Assembly (NCBI GenBank): GCA_035506135.1
Contig: DATJPY010000112.1
Span: 1-64,000 of the forward strand
Reading direction: 5' to 3'
DNA: 64,000 nucleotides
Source of the DNA: DATJPY01 sp035506135
GTDB taxonomy: Bacteria; Myxococcota_A; UBA9160; PR03
Positions 23,535-33,140 of the stretch are shown in pieces. The position numbers and the translations under genes were made by a program. How positions within the stretch are numbered: the stretch's first letter is position 1; the number at the start of each line of letters is the position of its first letter. The notes under the pieces were generated by a model. It made no database searches. It had not been told where the DNA came from and worked only from the letters and a program-made list of their open reading frames with translations.

Positions 23535-23582
23535 CAGCAGGGACCCGAAGCCACCGATCGAGGAGGCTCGACAAGGCAGCCC

Positions 23583-24767
23583 GTGGGAAGGCCCAAGCTC
23601 ACTCTCCGCCGCATGTCGTGGCTGCTCGCCCCGGCCGTGCTCGCCGCGCTCGTCCTCGGGATGGCGCGGCTTCACGCGTCGGACAAGGCCCCGGACGCCG
23701 CGCCCACGGGCGGTGGGAAGAAGCCCGCGGGAGGCGCCCCGCCGGTCACGGTGGTGACCGCCGCGGCGACCCGCGGCGACATCCGAACCTACCTGACCGG
23801 CCTCGGCGCCGTGACGCCGCTCGCCACGGTGGTCGTCCACAGCCGCGTCGACGGGCAGCTCATGAAGGTGCTGTACGTCGAGGGGCAGCTGGTCCACCAG
23901 GGCGACCTGCTCGCCGAGATCGACGCGCGTCCCTACCGGGCGCAGCTCCTGCAGGCGCAGGGTCAGCTCGCCCGCGACGAGGCGTTGCTCGCCGAGGCGC
24001 GCGTGGACCTCGAGCGCTACCAGCGTCTGCTGCGCCAGGACTCGATCGCGAAGCAGACCGTCGACCAGCAGGCGGCGCTGGTGAAGCAGTACGAGGGCAC
24101 GGTCGAGCTCGACCGCGGTCAGATCGACGCGGCCGCCGTGAACGTCGAGTACACCCGCATCACGGCGCCGGTCACAGGCCGCGTCGGGCTGCGCCTCCTC
24201 GACCCGGGCAACATCGTCCACGCCGCCGACTCGAACGGCATGCTGGTGATCACGCAGCTCCAGCCGATCACCGTCGTCTTCACGCTGGCCGAGGACAACC
24301 TGCAGCCCGTCTACCAGAAGCTCAGCGCGGGCGAGAAGCTGGTGGTGGACGCATTCGATCGCGCCGGCCAGAAGAAGCTCGCGACCGGAACGCTCCTGAC
24401 CCTCGACAACCAGATCGACCCCACGACGGGTACCGTCAAGCTGAAGGCCGTCTTCCCGAACGAAGACAACCAGCTCTTCCCCAACCAGTTCGTGAATGCG
24501 CGCCTGCAGATCGACGTCGAGCACGACGTCACGGTGGTGCCCGACGCGGCGGTGCAGCGCAGCGCGCAGCGCACGTTCGTGTATCTCGTGAAGCCCGATC
24601 ACACCGTCACCGTGCGCCCGGTCGAGCTCGGCGCGACGGAAGGCGACCGGACCGCGGTGCGCAGCGGGCTCGCGCCCGGCGACCTCGTGGTGGTGAGCGG
24701 CGTCGACCGGCTGCAGGAGGGAAGCCGGGTCGAGATCCCCGCCGCCCGCGCCGACGCGAAAGGCTGA
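23583..24767 (+). CDS. RND efflux periplasmic adaptor (MdtA-like)
   Basis: This 394-aa membrane fusion protein links an inner-membrane RND pump to an outer-membrane channel. A membrane anchor or signal (about residues 12-30) precedes a Gly/Pro/Lys-rich stretch, then the barrel-sandwich hybrid half VVVHSRVDGQLMKVLYVEGQ, an alpha-hairpin (QLLQAQGQLARDEALLAEAR), the second lipoyl half and the beta-barrel with PVTGRVGLRLLDPGNIVHA. These are MdtA-type features. The GTG at 23583 is plausible; an ATG at 23613 is an alternative. It opens a four-gene pump operon. Confidence 0.9.
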   Translation: MGRPKLTLRRMSWLLAPAVLAALVLGMARLHASDKAPDAAPTGGGKKPAGGAPPVTVVTAAATRGDIRTYLTGLGAVTPLATVVVHSRVDGQLMKVLYVEGQLVHQGDLLAEIDARPYRAQLLQAQGQLARDEALLAEARVDLERYQRLLRQDSIAKQTVDQQAALVKQYEGTVELDRGQIDAAAVNVEYTRITAPVTGRVGLRLLDPGNIVHAADSNGMLVITQLQPITVVFTLAEDNLQPVYQKLSAGEKLVVDAFDRAGQKKLATGTLLTLDNQIDPTTGTVKLKAVFPNEDNQLFPNQFVNARLQIDVEHDVTVVPDAAVQRSAQRTFVYLVKPDHTVTVRPVELGATEGDRTAVRSGLAPGDLVVVSGVDRLQEGSRVEIPAARADAKG

Positions 24768-24773
24768 GCGCGC

Positions 24774-27700
24774 GTGAACCCCTCGCGCATCTTCATCCTG
24801 CGGCCCGTGGCCACCTCGCTGCTGATGGTCGGCGTGCTGCTGGTGGGCGCGGTGGCCTACAGCCAGCTCCCGGTGTCGGCGCTCCCGCAGGTGGACTACC
24901 CGACGATCCAGGTCGTCACCTTCTATCCCGGTGCGAGCCCGGACGTGATGGCATCCTCGGTCACCGCGCCGCTCGAGCGCCAGTTCGGGCAGGTGCCCGG
25001 ACTCAACCAGATGACCTCGACCAGCTCCGACGGGAGCTCGGTGATCACGCTCCAGTTCGTGCTCACCCTCAACATCGACGTGGCAGAGCAGGAGGTGCAG
25101 GCGGCCATCAACGCCGCGCAGACCTACCTGCCGAGCGACCTGCCCGCTCCGCCGATCTACAGCAAGACCAACCCCGCCGACGCGCCCATCCTCACGCTCG
25201 CGCTGACCTCGGCCACGCTGCCCCTCTCGAAGGTCGAGGATCTCGCCGATACCCGGCTGGCGCAGAAGATCGCCCAGGCGCCGGGCGTCGGGCTGGTGAG
25301 CATCAGCGGCGGCCAGAAGCCCGCGGTGCGCATCCAGGCCAACCCCACTGCGCTCTCGGCCAACGGCCTCGACCTCGAGGATCTGCGCAGCGCGATCGCC
25401 GCGGCGAACGTCAACCTGGCGAAGGGGAACTTCGACGGGCCGCGCCAGGCCTACACGATCGACGCCAACGACCAGATCCTCACCGCCAAGGACTACGCCT
25501 CGCTGGTCGTGGCCTACCGGAACGGTGCGCCCGTCTTGCTCTCGGACGTCGCGCGCGCGATCGACGGTGCCGAGAACGTGAAGCAGGCCGCCTGGATGAA
25601 CCAGACGCCGGCGGTGATCCTGAACATCCAGCGCCAGCCAGGTGCGAACATCATCCAGGTCGCGGATCGCATCAAGGGCATGCTGCCGCAGCTCCGGGCG
25701 ACCCTTCCGGACGCCGTGCAGCTCTCCATCCTGACCGATCGCACCACGACGATCCGCGCCTCGGTGGGCGACGTGCAGTTCGAGCTGATGCTCACCATCG
25801 GGCTCGTGGTGCTGGTGATCTTCCTCTTCCTGCGCAGTGTCTCCGCCACGGCGATCCCGAGCGTCGCGGTGCCGCTCTCGATCGTCGGCACCTTCGGGGT
25901 GATGCAGCTCCTGGGCTACAGCCTCGACAACCTCTCGCTGATGGCGCTCACCATCTCGACCGGCTTCGTCGTCGACGACGCCATCGTGATGATCGAGAAC
26001 ATCGCGCGCTACATCGAGGCCGGCGAGTCGCCCCTGCAGGCGGCCCTCAAGGGCTCCGAGCAGATCGGCTTCACGATCGTGTCGCTCACGGTTTCGCTGA
26101 TCGCCGTGCTGATCCCGCTGCTGTTCATGGGCGACATCGTCGGGCGCCTGTTCCGCGAGTTCGCCGTCACGCTCGCCACCACGATCCTGGTCTCGGCCGT
26201 CGTCTCGCTGACGCTGACCCCGATGATGTGCGCGCGGCTCCTGCGGCCCGCGTCCGAGACGCGCCCGGGCCGCATCGCCCGCGCCTCGGAGCGCGGCTTC
26301 GACGCGGTGCTCGCGCTCTACGAGCGCACGCTGCGCAAGGTGGTCGGACACGAGGCCGCGACGCTCGTGGTGGCGGTGGCGCTGCTGATCGGTGCGGTCG
26401 GGCTCTTCGTGGTGATCCCGAAGGGCTTCTTCCCCGTCCAGGACACCGGGGTGATCCTCGGGGTCTCGGAGGCGGCGCAGAGCGTCTCCTTCCCCGCGAT
26501 GGCGCGCCTGCAGCAGTCCCTGGCGGAGGTGATCCTGCGCGACCCCGCCGTGGCGAGCCTGTCGTCGTTCATCGGGATCGACGGCACCAACACGACGCTG
26601 AACAGCGGCCGCATCCAGATCAACCTGAAGCCGCTCGAGGAGCGGCGCATCGACGCGAGCTCGGTGATCCGGAGGCTGCAGCCGGAGCTCGCGCAGGTTC
26701 CGGGCGTCACGCTCTACATGCAGCCGGTCCAGGACCTCACGGTCGAGGACCGCGTCAGCCGCACCCAATACCAGTACAGCCTGGAGGACCCGGATCCCGC
26801 CGATCTCGCGCGCTGGGCGCCGCGCCTGGTGGAGGCGCTTCGCGCGCTTCCGGAGCTCCGCGACGTCGCGAGCGACCAGCAGAGCCTGGGGCTCCAGGCA
26901 TCGCTGCAGATCGACCGCGACACGGCGTCGCGGCTCGGCGTCACGCCGTCGCACATCGACCAGGCGCTCTACGACGCTTATGGGCAGCGCCAGGTGTCGA
27001 CGATGTTCACGCAGCTCAACCAGTACCACGTGGTGCTCGAGGTGGCGCCCGAGTACCAGAAGAAGCCGTCGCAGCTCCAGGACATCTACGTGGATGCCGC
27101 GGGTGGCCCGACCCCGCTCGCGACCTTCGCGTCCTACCAGCCGGGCACCACCTCGCTCGCGGTCAACCACCAGGGGCAGTTCCCCTCCGTCACGCTCTCG
27201 TTCAACCTCGCGCCGGGGGCGGCGCTCGGCGATGCGGTCACCGCCATCCAGGGCGCGGAGCGGGAGATCGGGCTTCCGCAGAGCATCCAGGGCTCGTTCC
27301 AGGGCACCGCCGCGGCCTTCCAGGCCTCGCTCGCCAACGAGCCGCTCCTGATCCTCGCCGCGCTGATCACCGTCTACATCGTGCTCGGCGTGCTCTACGA
27401 GAGCTACGTGCACCCGATCACGATCCTCTCGACGCTGCCCTCCGCCGGGGTCGGCGCGTTCCTGGCGCTCCTGATCTGCCGGACCGAATTCGGCGTGGTC
27501 GCGCTGATCGGCATCGTCCTGCTGATCGGGATCGTCAAGAAGAACGCGATCATGATGATCGACTTCGCGCTCGAGGCGCAGCGCGCTGGCTCCACGCCGC
27601 GCGACGCGATCCTGCAGGCGTGCCTGCTGCGCTTCCGGCCGATCATGATGACCACCATGGCGGCGCTGCTGGGAGGGCTCCCGCTCGCGCTCGGCGGGGG

Positions 27701-27866
27701 CACCGGCTCCGAGCTGCGCCGCCCGCTCGGCATCGCGATCGTCGGCGGCCTCCTGGTGAGCCAGCTCCTGACGCTCTACACGACGCCGGTGATCTATCTG
27801 ACGTTCGACCGCCTCGCGGGTCGCGTGTCGGCGTGGCGAGCCGGCCGCGCCGAGGCCGGCGCGTGA
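24774..27866 (+). CDS. RND efflux transporter subunit, MdtB-like
   Basis: This 1030-aa proton-driven pump has the RND layout: helix 1 near residues 9-28, a large periplasmic loop, helices 2-7, a second loop and helices 8-12. The proton-relay Asp pair is Asp401-Asp402 in GFVVDDAIVMIEN, and the Lys of the relay is in GIVKKNAIMMIDFA. The pair of RND genes in tandem is the mdtB-mdtC arrangement, which works as a heteromultimer in E. coli. The substrate cannot be read from sequence. GTG start six bases after the adaptor stop. Confidence 0.92.
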   Translation: MNPSRIFILRPVATSLLMVGVLLVGAVAYSQLPVSALPQVDYPTIQVVTFYPGASPDVMASSVTAPLERQFGQVPGLNQMTSTSSDGSSVITLQFVLTLNIDVAEQEVQAAINAAQTYLPSDLPAPPIYSKTNPADAPILTLALTSATLPLSKVEDLADTRLAQKIAQAPGVGLVSISGGQKPAVRIQANPTALSANGLDLEDLRSAIAAANVNLAKGNFDGPRQAYTIDANDQILTAKDYASLVVAYRNGAPVLLSDVARAIDGAENVKQAAWMNQTPAVILNIQRQPGANIIQVADRIKGMLPQLRATLPDAVQLSILTDRTTTIRASVGDVQFELMLTIGLVVLVIFLFLRSVSATAIPSVAVPLSIVGTFGVMQLLGYSLDNLSLMALTISTGFVVDDAIVMIENIARYIEAGESPLQAALKGSEQIGFTIVSLTVSLIAVLIPLLFMGDIVGRLFREFAVTLATTILVSAVVSLTLTPMMCARLLRPASETRPGRIARASERGFDAVLALYERTLRKVVGHEAATLVVAVALLIGAVGLFVVIPKGFFPVQDTGVILGVSEAAQSVSFPAMARLQQSLAEVILRDPAVASLSSFIGIDGTNTTLNSGRIQINLKPLEERRIDASSVIRRLQPELAQVPGVTLYMQPVQDLTVEDRVSRTQYQYSLEDPDPADLARWAPRLVEALRALPELRDVASDQQSLGLQASLQIDRDTASRLGVTPSHIDQALYDAYGQRQVSTMFTQLNQYHVVLEVAPEYQKKPSQLQDIYVDAAGGPTPLATFASYQPGTTSLAVNHQGQFPSVTLSFNLAPGAALGDAVTAIQGAEREIGLPQSIQGSFQGTAAAFQASLANEPLLILAALITVYIVLGVLYESYVHPITILSTLPSAGVGAFLALLICRTEFGVVALIGIVLLIGIVKKNAIMMIDFALEAQRAGSTPRDAILQACLLRFRPIMMTTMAALLGGLPLALGGGTGSELRRPLGIAIVGGLLVSQLLTLYTTPVIYLTFDRLAGRVSAWRAGRAEAGA

Positions 27867-30800
27867 GCGTCTCCGAGACCTTCATCCGCCGGCCGGTGGC
27901 GACCACGCTGCTGGCGTTCGCGCTCGGGCTCTCAGGTGTCCTCGCCTTCGGCTTCCTGCCGGTGTCACCGCTCCCGCAGACCGACTACCCGACCATCCAG
28001 GTGAGCGCGTCGCTGCCCGGGGCGAGCCCCGAGACGATGGCCTCGTCGGTGGCGGCCCCGCTCGAGCGGCAGTTCGGCCACATCGCGGGCCTCACCGAGA
28101 TGACGTCGACGAGCGATCTCGGCTCGACGTCGATCTCGCTCCAGTTCGACCTCAGCCGGGACGTCGACGCCGCGGCGCGCGACGTGCAGGCGGCGATCAA
28201 CGCGGCGCGCAGCTACCTGCCCGCCAACCTGCCCGGGAACCCGACCTGGCGCAAGTCGAATCCCAGCGACTCACCGATCCTGATCCTCGCGCTCACCTCC
28301 GATCTCCTCGACCGCGGCCAGCTCTACGATGCCGCCTCGACGATCCTGCAGCAGAAGATCTCGCAGCTTTCCGGGGTCGGGCAGGTGCTGGTGGGCGGGA
28401 GCTCCCTCCCGGCCGTGCGTGTGGACGTGAACCCGTCGGCGCTCTTCCGGTACGGCATCAGCCTCGAGCAGGTGCGCGGCGCGCTCGCGGCGTCCAACGT
28501 GAACCGACCGAAGGGACAGATCTCGGACGACGACCGCAGCTGGGACATCACCGACAACGACCAGCTTCCGCACGCGGACCAGTACCAGCCCCTCATCGTG
28601 GCCTACCGCAACGGCGCCCCGGTGCGCATCTCCGCCATCGGCACGGCGACCGACTCGGTCGAGGACGTGCGCGCCTTCGGCATGGCGAACGGCAAGCCGT
28701 CGGTGCTCGTCGTGATCTGGCGTCAGCCCGGCGCCAACATCATCGAGACCGTCGACCGCGTGCGGGCGACGCTCCCGCAGCTCCGGGCGGTGCTCCCCCA
28801 GTCGATCTCGCTCGACGTGGTGGTGGACCAGACCGCCACGATCCGTGCCTCGGTGCACGACGTCGAGCGGGCTCTGCTGCTCTCGGTGCTGCTGGTCGTG
28901 GGCGTCGTCTACTTCTTCCTGCGCAACGCCCGCGCGACCGCCATCCCGGGCGTCGCGGTCCCCCTCTCGCTGGTCGGGACCTTCGGTGCCATGTACCTGC
29001 TCGGCTACAGCATCGACAACCTGTCGCTGATGGCGCTCACCATCTCGACCGGATTCGTCGTCGACGACGCCATCGTGGTGGTGGAGGACATCTCGCGGCA
29101 TCTCGAGGAGGGCGCATCGCCGCTCCAGGCCGCGCTCGTGGGAGCGCGCGAGATCAGCTTCACCGTGGTGTCGATCAGCATCTCGCTGATTGCCGTGTTC
29201 ATTCCGATCCTGCTGATGGGCGGCATCGTCGGCCGGCTGTTCCGGGAGTTCGCGGTGACGCTCTCCATCGCGATCGGCGTTTCGCTCGTGATCTCGCTCA
29301 CGGTCACGCCGATGATGTGCGCGACGCTGCTGCGGCCGCACGCCGCGCAGGGGCGCTTCCATGCGGCCATCGAGCGCGTGTTCGAGCGCGTGCTCTACGG
29401 CTACGAGAAGACGCTCTCCTTGGCGCTGCGGCACTCGGCGCTCACGCTCGGGGTTGCGCTGGCGGTGATCGGGCTCAACGTCTGGCTCGCGATCCGCGCG
29501 CCGAAGGGCTTCTTCCCCCAGCAGGACGCCGGGCGGCTCGCCGGCGCGATCCTGGCCGACCAGAGCACGTCGTTCCAGACGATGAAGGATCGGCTCGAGC
29601 GAATCGTGGACCTCGTGCGGGCGGATCCCGCGGTGGCCGACGTGGTGGCCTTCACCGGTGGGGGCGCGGGCACGACCACGAACACCGGGCGACTCTTCGT
29701 GTCCCTGAAGCCCCTGGAGGAGCGGGGCGTCAGCGCCGACCAGGTGATCGCAAGGCTGCGGCCGAAGCTCGCGAGCGTCCCCGGGGCGACGCTGTACCTG
29801 CAGGCGATGCAGGACCTGCGCATCGGGGCGCGGCGGAGCAATGCGCAGTACCAGTACACGCTGCAGGGCGAGAGCGTGGTCGACGTCAACACCTGGGGGC
29901 CGCGCATGCTCGAGCGGCTGCGCGCGCTGCCCCAGCTCAGCGACGTGAGCAGCGACCAGCAGGACGCTGGGCTCTACGCGTCGCTCGACTACGACCGCGA
30001 GACCGCGGCGCGCCTCGGCATCAGCGCGCATCTCCTCGACAACACGCTCTACGACGCCTTCGGACAGCGCCAGGTGTCGACCCTCTACACCGCGCTGAAC
30101 CAGTACCACGTCGTCATGGAGGCCGAGCCGCAATTCTGGCAGAGCCCCGAGTCCCTGCACGACATCTACGTCGTGACCGGCGACGGACACTCGGTCCCCC
30201 TCTCGGCGGTGGTCCGCGACCGCCGCTCATCCGGCTCGCTCGCGGTGAACCACCAGGGACAGTTCCCGGCCGTCACGCTCTCCTTCAACCTCGCACCCGG
30301 CGTCGCGCTGAGCGACGCGGTCGATGCGATCGCCGAGGCCGCGCGCAGCGCCGGCATGCCGGCTTCGATCCATGCGAGCTTCGCGGGCACGGCGCAGGCG
30401 TACCAGGCTTCGCTGCGCAACGAGCCGCTGCTGATCGCCGCGGCGCTCGTGAGCGTCTACCTGGTGCTCGGGATCCTCTACGAGAGCACGGTCCATCCCA
30501 TCACGATCCTGTCCACGCTGCCGTCGGCGGGGGTCGGGGCGCTGCTGGCCCTCCAGCTCTTCCACACGGAGCTCAGCCTGATCGCGCTGATCGGCATCAT
30601 CCTGCTGATCGGGATCGTGAAGAAGAACGCGATCCTGATGATCGACTTTGCCCTCGACGCGGAGCGCAGGCTCGGACTGTCGAGCCGCGAGGCGATCTAC
30701 CGCGCATGTCTGCTGCGCTTCCGCCCGATCCTCATGACCACGATGGCGGCGCTGCTCGGCGGGCTCCCGCTGGCGCTCGGCACCGGCACCGGAGCGGAGC

Positions 30801-30973
30801 TGCGCCGCCCGCTCGGGATCGCGATCGTCGGCGGCCTCGTCGCGAGCCAGATCCTGACGCTCTACACCACGCCGGTGATCTACCTGTATCTCGATCGCGC
30901 GCGGCTCCGGCTCTCCGGGGTCCGCGAGCGGCGCTGGCGCGGGGCTCCGGCGCCGGCACCGGGGAGCCCGTGA
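27863..30973 (+). CDS. RND efflux transporter subunit, MdtC-like
   Basis: This 1036-aa paralogue of the preceding gene keeps all RND features: FIRRPVATTLLAFALGLSGV for helix 1, the relay Asp401-Asp402 in GFVVDDAIVVVEDISRH, and GIVKKNAILMIDFALDA. Both RND subunits therefore look proton-competent. The GTG start overlaps the upstream stop, and the stop overlaps the outer-membrane factor, giving full translational coupling. It probably pairs with the upstream gene in one pump. Confidence 0.92.
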   Translation: MSVSETFIRRPVATTLLAFALGLSGVLAFGFLPVSPLPQTDYPTIQVSASLPGASPETMASSVAAPLERQFGHIAGLTEMTSTSDLGSTSISLQFDLSRDVDAAARDVQAAINAARSYLPANLPGNPTWRKSNPSDSPILILALTSDLLDRGQLYDAASTILQQKISQLSGVGQVLVGGSSLPAVRVDVNPSALFRYGISLEQVRGALAASNVNRPKGQISDDDRSWDITDNDQLPHADQYQPLIVAYRNGAPVRISAIGTATDSVEDVRAFGMANGKPSVLVVIWRQPGANIIETVDRVRATLPQLRAVLPQSISLDVVVDQTATIRASVHDVERALLLSVLLVVGVVYFFLRNARATAIPGVAVPLSLVGTFGAMYLLGYSIDNLSLMALTISTGFVVDDAIVVVEDISRHLEEGASPLQAALVGAREISFTVVSISISLIAVFIPILLMGGIVGRLFREFAVTLSIAIGVSLVISLTVTPMMCATLLRPHAAQGRFHAAIERVFERVLYGYEKTLSLALRHSALTLGVALAVIGLNVWLAIRAPKGFFPQQDAGRLAGAILADQSTSFQTMKDRLERIVDLVRADPAVADVVAFTGGGAGTTTNTGRLFVSLKPLEERGVSADQVIARLRPKLASVPGATLYLQAMQDLRIGARRSNAQYQYTLQGESVVDVNTWGPRMLERLRALPQLSDVSSDQQDAGLYASLDYDRETAARLGISAHLLDNTLYDAFGQRQVSTLYTALNQYHVVMEAEPQFWQSPESLHDIYVVTGDGHSVPLSAVVRDRRSSGSLAVNHQGQFPAVTLSFNLAPGVALSDAVDAIAEAARSAGMPASIHASFAGTAQAYQASLRNEPLLIAAALVSVYLVLGILYESTVHPITILSTLPSAGVGALLALQLFHTELSLIALIGIILLIGIVKKNAILMIDFALDAERRLGLSSREAIYRACLLRFRPILMTTMAALLGGLPLALGTGTGAELRRPLGIAIVGGLVASQILTLYTTPVIYLYLDRARLRLSGVRERRWRGAPAPAPGSP

Positions 30974-32421
30974 TGCGGGTCCCGCGTGCGTTGCGCGACG
31001 CCGCGCTGGCGCTCGCGCTGGCCGGTGCCGGCGGCTGCGCGGTCGGGCCGAACTACGTGCGGCCGCCGTTCGAGGCGCCTACCGCCTTCAAGGAGCTCGA
31101 GGGCTGGAAGCGCGCGGAGCCGAAGGACGCCGAGCTGCGCGGCTCGTGGTGGGAGGTGTTCGGCGACCCCGACCTCGATGCGCTCGAGACCCAGGTGGTC
31201 GCGGCCAACCAGACGTTGGCACAGGCGGTGGCGACCTACGCGGAGTCGCGCGCCCTGGTGCGGGAGGCGCGCTCGAGCTACTTCCCGACCGTCGCGATCG
31301 GCATCGGTGCCACGCGCTCTCGCGCGTCCGCAAACATTGCGAACTTCTCGTCGACGCAGGGCGCGGTGACCGAGCAGTCGCTGCCCGTCGACGCGTCGTG
31401 GGAGCCGGATCTGTGGGGGCGCGTGCGGCGCAGCGTCGAGTCGCAGCAGGCCGGGGCGCAGGCGAGCGCCGGGGACCTCGCGTCCGCGCAGCTCAGCCTG
31501 CAGGCGCAGCTCGCGCAGGACTACTTCACGCTGCGCACGCTCGACGCCGTGCGGCGGCTGCTCGACGACACGGTCGTGGCGTTCGAGACATCGCTCCAGA
31601 TGACGAAGAATCGCTACGACGCGGGCGTCGCGGCGCGCACCGACGTGGTGCAGGCGCAGGCGCAGCTCGAGACGACGCGGGCGCAGGCGATCGACGTGGG
31701 CGTGCAGAGGGCGCAGACCGAGCACGCCATCGCGCGGCTCGTCGGCCGCCCCCCCGAGCAGCTCTCGATCGCGAGCGACCCGCTGGACGCGACGCCGCCG
31801 AGCGTGCCCGTCGGCCTGCCGTCGGAGCTCCTCGAGCGGCGCCCCGACATCGCGGCCGCCGAGCGCCGGATGGCGGCGGCCAACGCGCAGATCGGCGTCG
31901 CCGAGTCCGCCTACTACCCGACGGTCACGCTCAGCGCCTCCGGTGGCTTCGAGAGCGCGAGCCTGGCCGAGTGGTTCACCTGGGCCAGCCGGCTCTGGTC
32001 GGTCGGACCTTCTGTCTCTGAAACGGTGTTCGACGGGGGCCTCCGGCGGGCGCAGACGGACTTCGCGCGGGCCAGCTTCGACGCCAGCGTGGCGGCGTAT
32101 CGCGACACGGTGCTGGGTGCCTTCCAGGGCGTCGAGGACCAGCTCGCGGCGCTGCGCATCTTCCAGGACGAGGCGGTGGCGCAGGCGGCGGCCGTGGAGG
32201 CGGCGCGCGAGTCGGTCGTGCTCACCACCAACCAGTACCGCGCGGGCACCGTAAGCTATCTCGACGTCGTCACCGTCCAGGCCATCGCGCTTGCCGACGA
32301 GCGCACCGACGTCGAGCTGCGCGGCGAGCGGATGACCGCGAGCGTGCTCCTGATCGAGGCGCTCGGCGGAGGCTGGTCGAGCGCGGACCTTCCGACGGCG
32401 AGCCAGGTGACGAAGCGCTGA
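30973..32421 (+). CDS. NodT-family outer-membrane efflux lipoprotein
   Basis: This 482-aa TolC/OprM-type channel has a signal peptide with a lipobox-like AGGC (Cys22), the motif CAVGPNYVRP typical of NodT-type lipoproteins, and two repeated halves of coiled coils: TLAQAVATYAESRALVREAR, then RRPDIAAAERRMAAANAQIG. The C-terminal half carries VEDQLAALRIFQDEAVAQA. It should complete the tripartite pump. The ATG overlaps the RND stop. Its own stop lies eight bases before the pyr promoter. Confidence 0.92.
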   Translation: MRVPRALRDAALALALAGAGGCAVGPNYVRPPFEAPTAFKELEGWKRAEPKDAELRGSWWEVFGDPDLDALETQVVAANQTLAQAVATYAESRALVREARSSYFPTVAIGIGATRSRASANIANFSSTQGAVTEQSLPVDASWEPDLWGRVRRSVESQQAGAQASAGDLASAQLSLQAQLAQDYFTLRTLDAVRRLLDDTVVAFETSLQMTKNRYDAGVAARTDVVQAQAQLETTRAQAIDVGVQRAQTEHAIARLVGRPPEQLSIASDPLDATPPSVPVGLPSELLERRPDIAAAERRMAAANAQIGVAESAYYPTVTLSASGGFESASLAEWFTWASRLWSVGPSVSETVFDGGLRRAQTDFARASFDASVAAYRDTVLGAFQGVEDQLAALRIFQDEAVAQAAAVEAARESVVLTTNQYRAGTVSYLDVVTVQAIALADERTDVELRGERMTASVLLIEALGGGWSSADLPTASQVTKR

Positions 32422-32428
32422 AGCGGGG

Positions 32429-32456
32429 TTGACGGGGGAGGCTCCGCCGGTATCCT
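32429..32456 (+). promoter_or_regulatory. Sigma-70-type promoter of the pyr operon
   Basis: TTGACG at 32429-32434 and TATCCT at 32451-32456 are separated by 16 bases, a good sigma-70-like match in this GC-rich setting. Transcription would start near 32463, giving a leader of about 60 bases with the PyrR element. Confidence 0.6.
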
Positions 32457-32482
32457 GACCCCGATCCAGCCCTGAGACCGTT

Positions 32483-32515
32483 CCTTTTAAGTCCGTCCCG
32501 AGAGGCGGACAAAGG
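32483..32515 (+). promoter_or_regulatory. PyrR-binding RNA element covering the pyrR Shine-Dalgarno
   Basis: The upper stem is GTCCG (32491-32495) with CGGAC (32506-32510); the loop UCCCGAGAGG (32496-32505) fits the PyrR consensus UCCNGNGAGG. The lower stem pairs CCTTT (32483-32487) with AAAGG (32511-32515) across a TAA bulge. AAAGG is the Shine-Dalgarno seven bases before the pyrR GTG, so binding of PyrR-UMP should block translation. No terminator with a T-run is seen, which favours translational control, as in mycobacteria, over Bacillus-type attenuation. Confidence 0.75.
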
Positions 32516-32522
32516 TGCGCGC

Positions 32523-33140
32523 GTGGTCCCCTCGCCCAACGCCACGGCCGGTCCCGACCCGCGCTCCGCCCCGTCCGGCGAGAGCGCGGAGCGCGTCGTC
32601 CTCGACGACACCGCGATCCGCCGCGCGCTGGTGCGCATCGCGCACGAGCTCGTCGAGCACAACGAGCACCTCGGCGATCTCTATCTCGTCGCCATCCCGA
32701 ACGGCGGTGTGCCGCTGGCCCGCGCGATCGCTGCGAATCTCCATCAGATCGCCGAGCTCGAGGTGCCGGTCGGCATCCTCGACACGACGCTGTACCGCGA
32801 CGACCTGCTCTCGCGCGGCGACCGCCCGCCGCTCCGGCGCACCGAGATGCCGTCCGCCGTCGACGGACGCGTGGTGGTGCTGGTCGACGACGTGGTGAGC
32901 ACCGGGCGCACCATCCGCGCCGCAATGGACGCGCTCATGGACTTCGGGCGCCCGCAGGCGGTGCAGGTCGTCGGCCTGGTCGACCGCGGGCATCGCGAGC
33001 TGCCGATCAAGATCGACTACGTCGGCAAGAACCTGCCGACGCAGCGCAGCGAGCGCGTCGAGCTGCGCGGGCTGGCCGGCGGTCTCGAAGGCGCGCTCGA
33101 GGTGGTCGTCCGAGCCGACGGGGGAGGGGAGGCCCGATGA
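32523..33140 (+). CDS. pyrR: Bifunctional PyrR, pyr operon regulator and uracil phosphoribosyltransferase
   Basis: PyrR (205 aa) senses UMP/UTP and PRPP, binds pyr mRNA and often has weak uracil phosphoribosyltransferase activity. The PRPP motif VVLVDDVVSTGRTI (near residues 116-130) and DLYLVAIPNGGVPLARAIA are present, along with GILDTTLYRDDL and the C-terminal DYVGKNLPTQRSERVEL. A 20-residue N-terminal extension precedes the usual start. The GTG at 32523 fits the Shine-Dalgarno in the PyrR hairpin. Its stop overlaps the pyrB ATG. Confidence 0.93.
   Translation: MVPSPNATAGPDPRSAPSGESAERVVLDDTAIRRALVRIAHELVEHNEHLGDLYLVAIPNGGVPLARAIAANLHQIAELEVPVGILDTTLYRDDLLSRGDRPPLRRTEMPSAVDGRVVVLVDDVVSTGRTIRAAMDALMDFGRPQAVQVVGLVDRGHRELPIKIDYVGKNLPTQRSERVELRGLAGGLEGALEVVVRADGGGEAR

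Noticed and set aside
23085..27413. A 1442-codon open frame on the minus strand across the RND operon
   Set aside because: It is antisense to the adaptor and RND genes, is compositionally low-complexity (Arg/His/Asp) and has no family motif; it comes from GC skew of codon positions.
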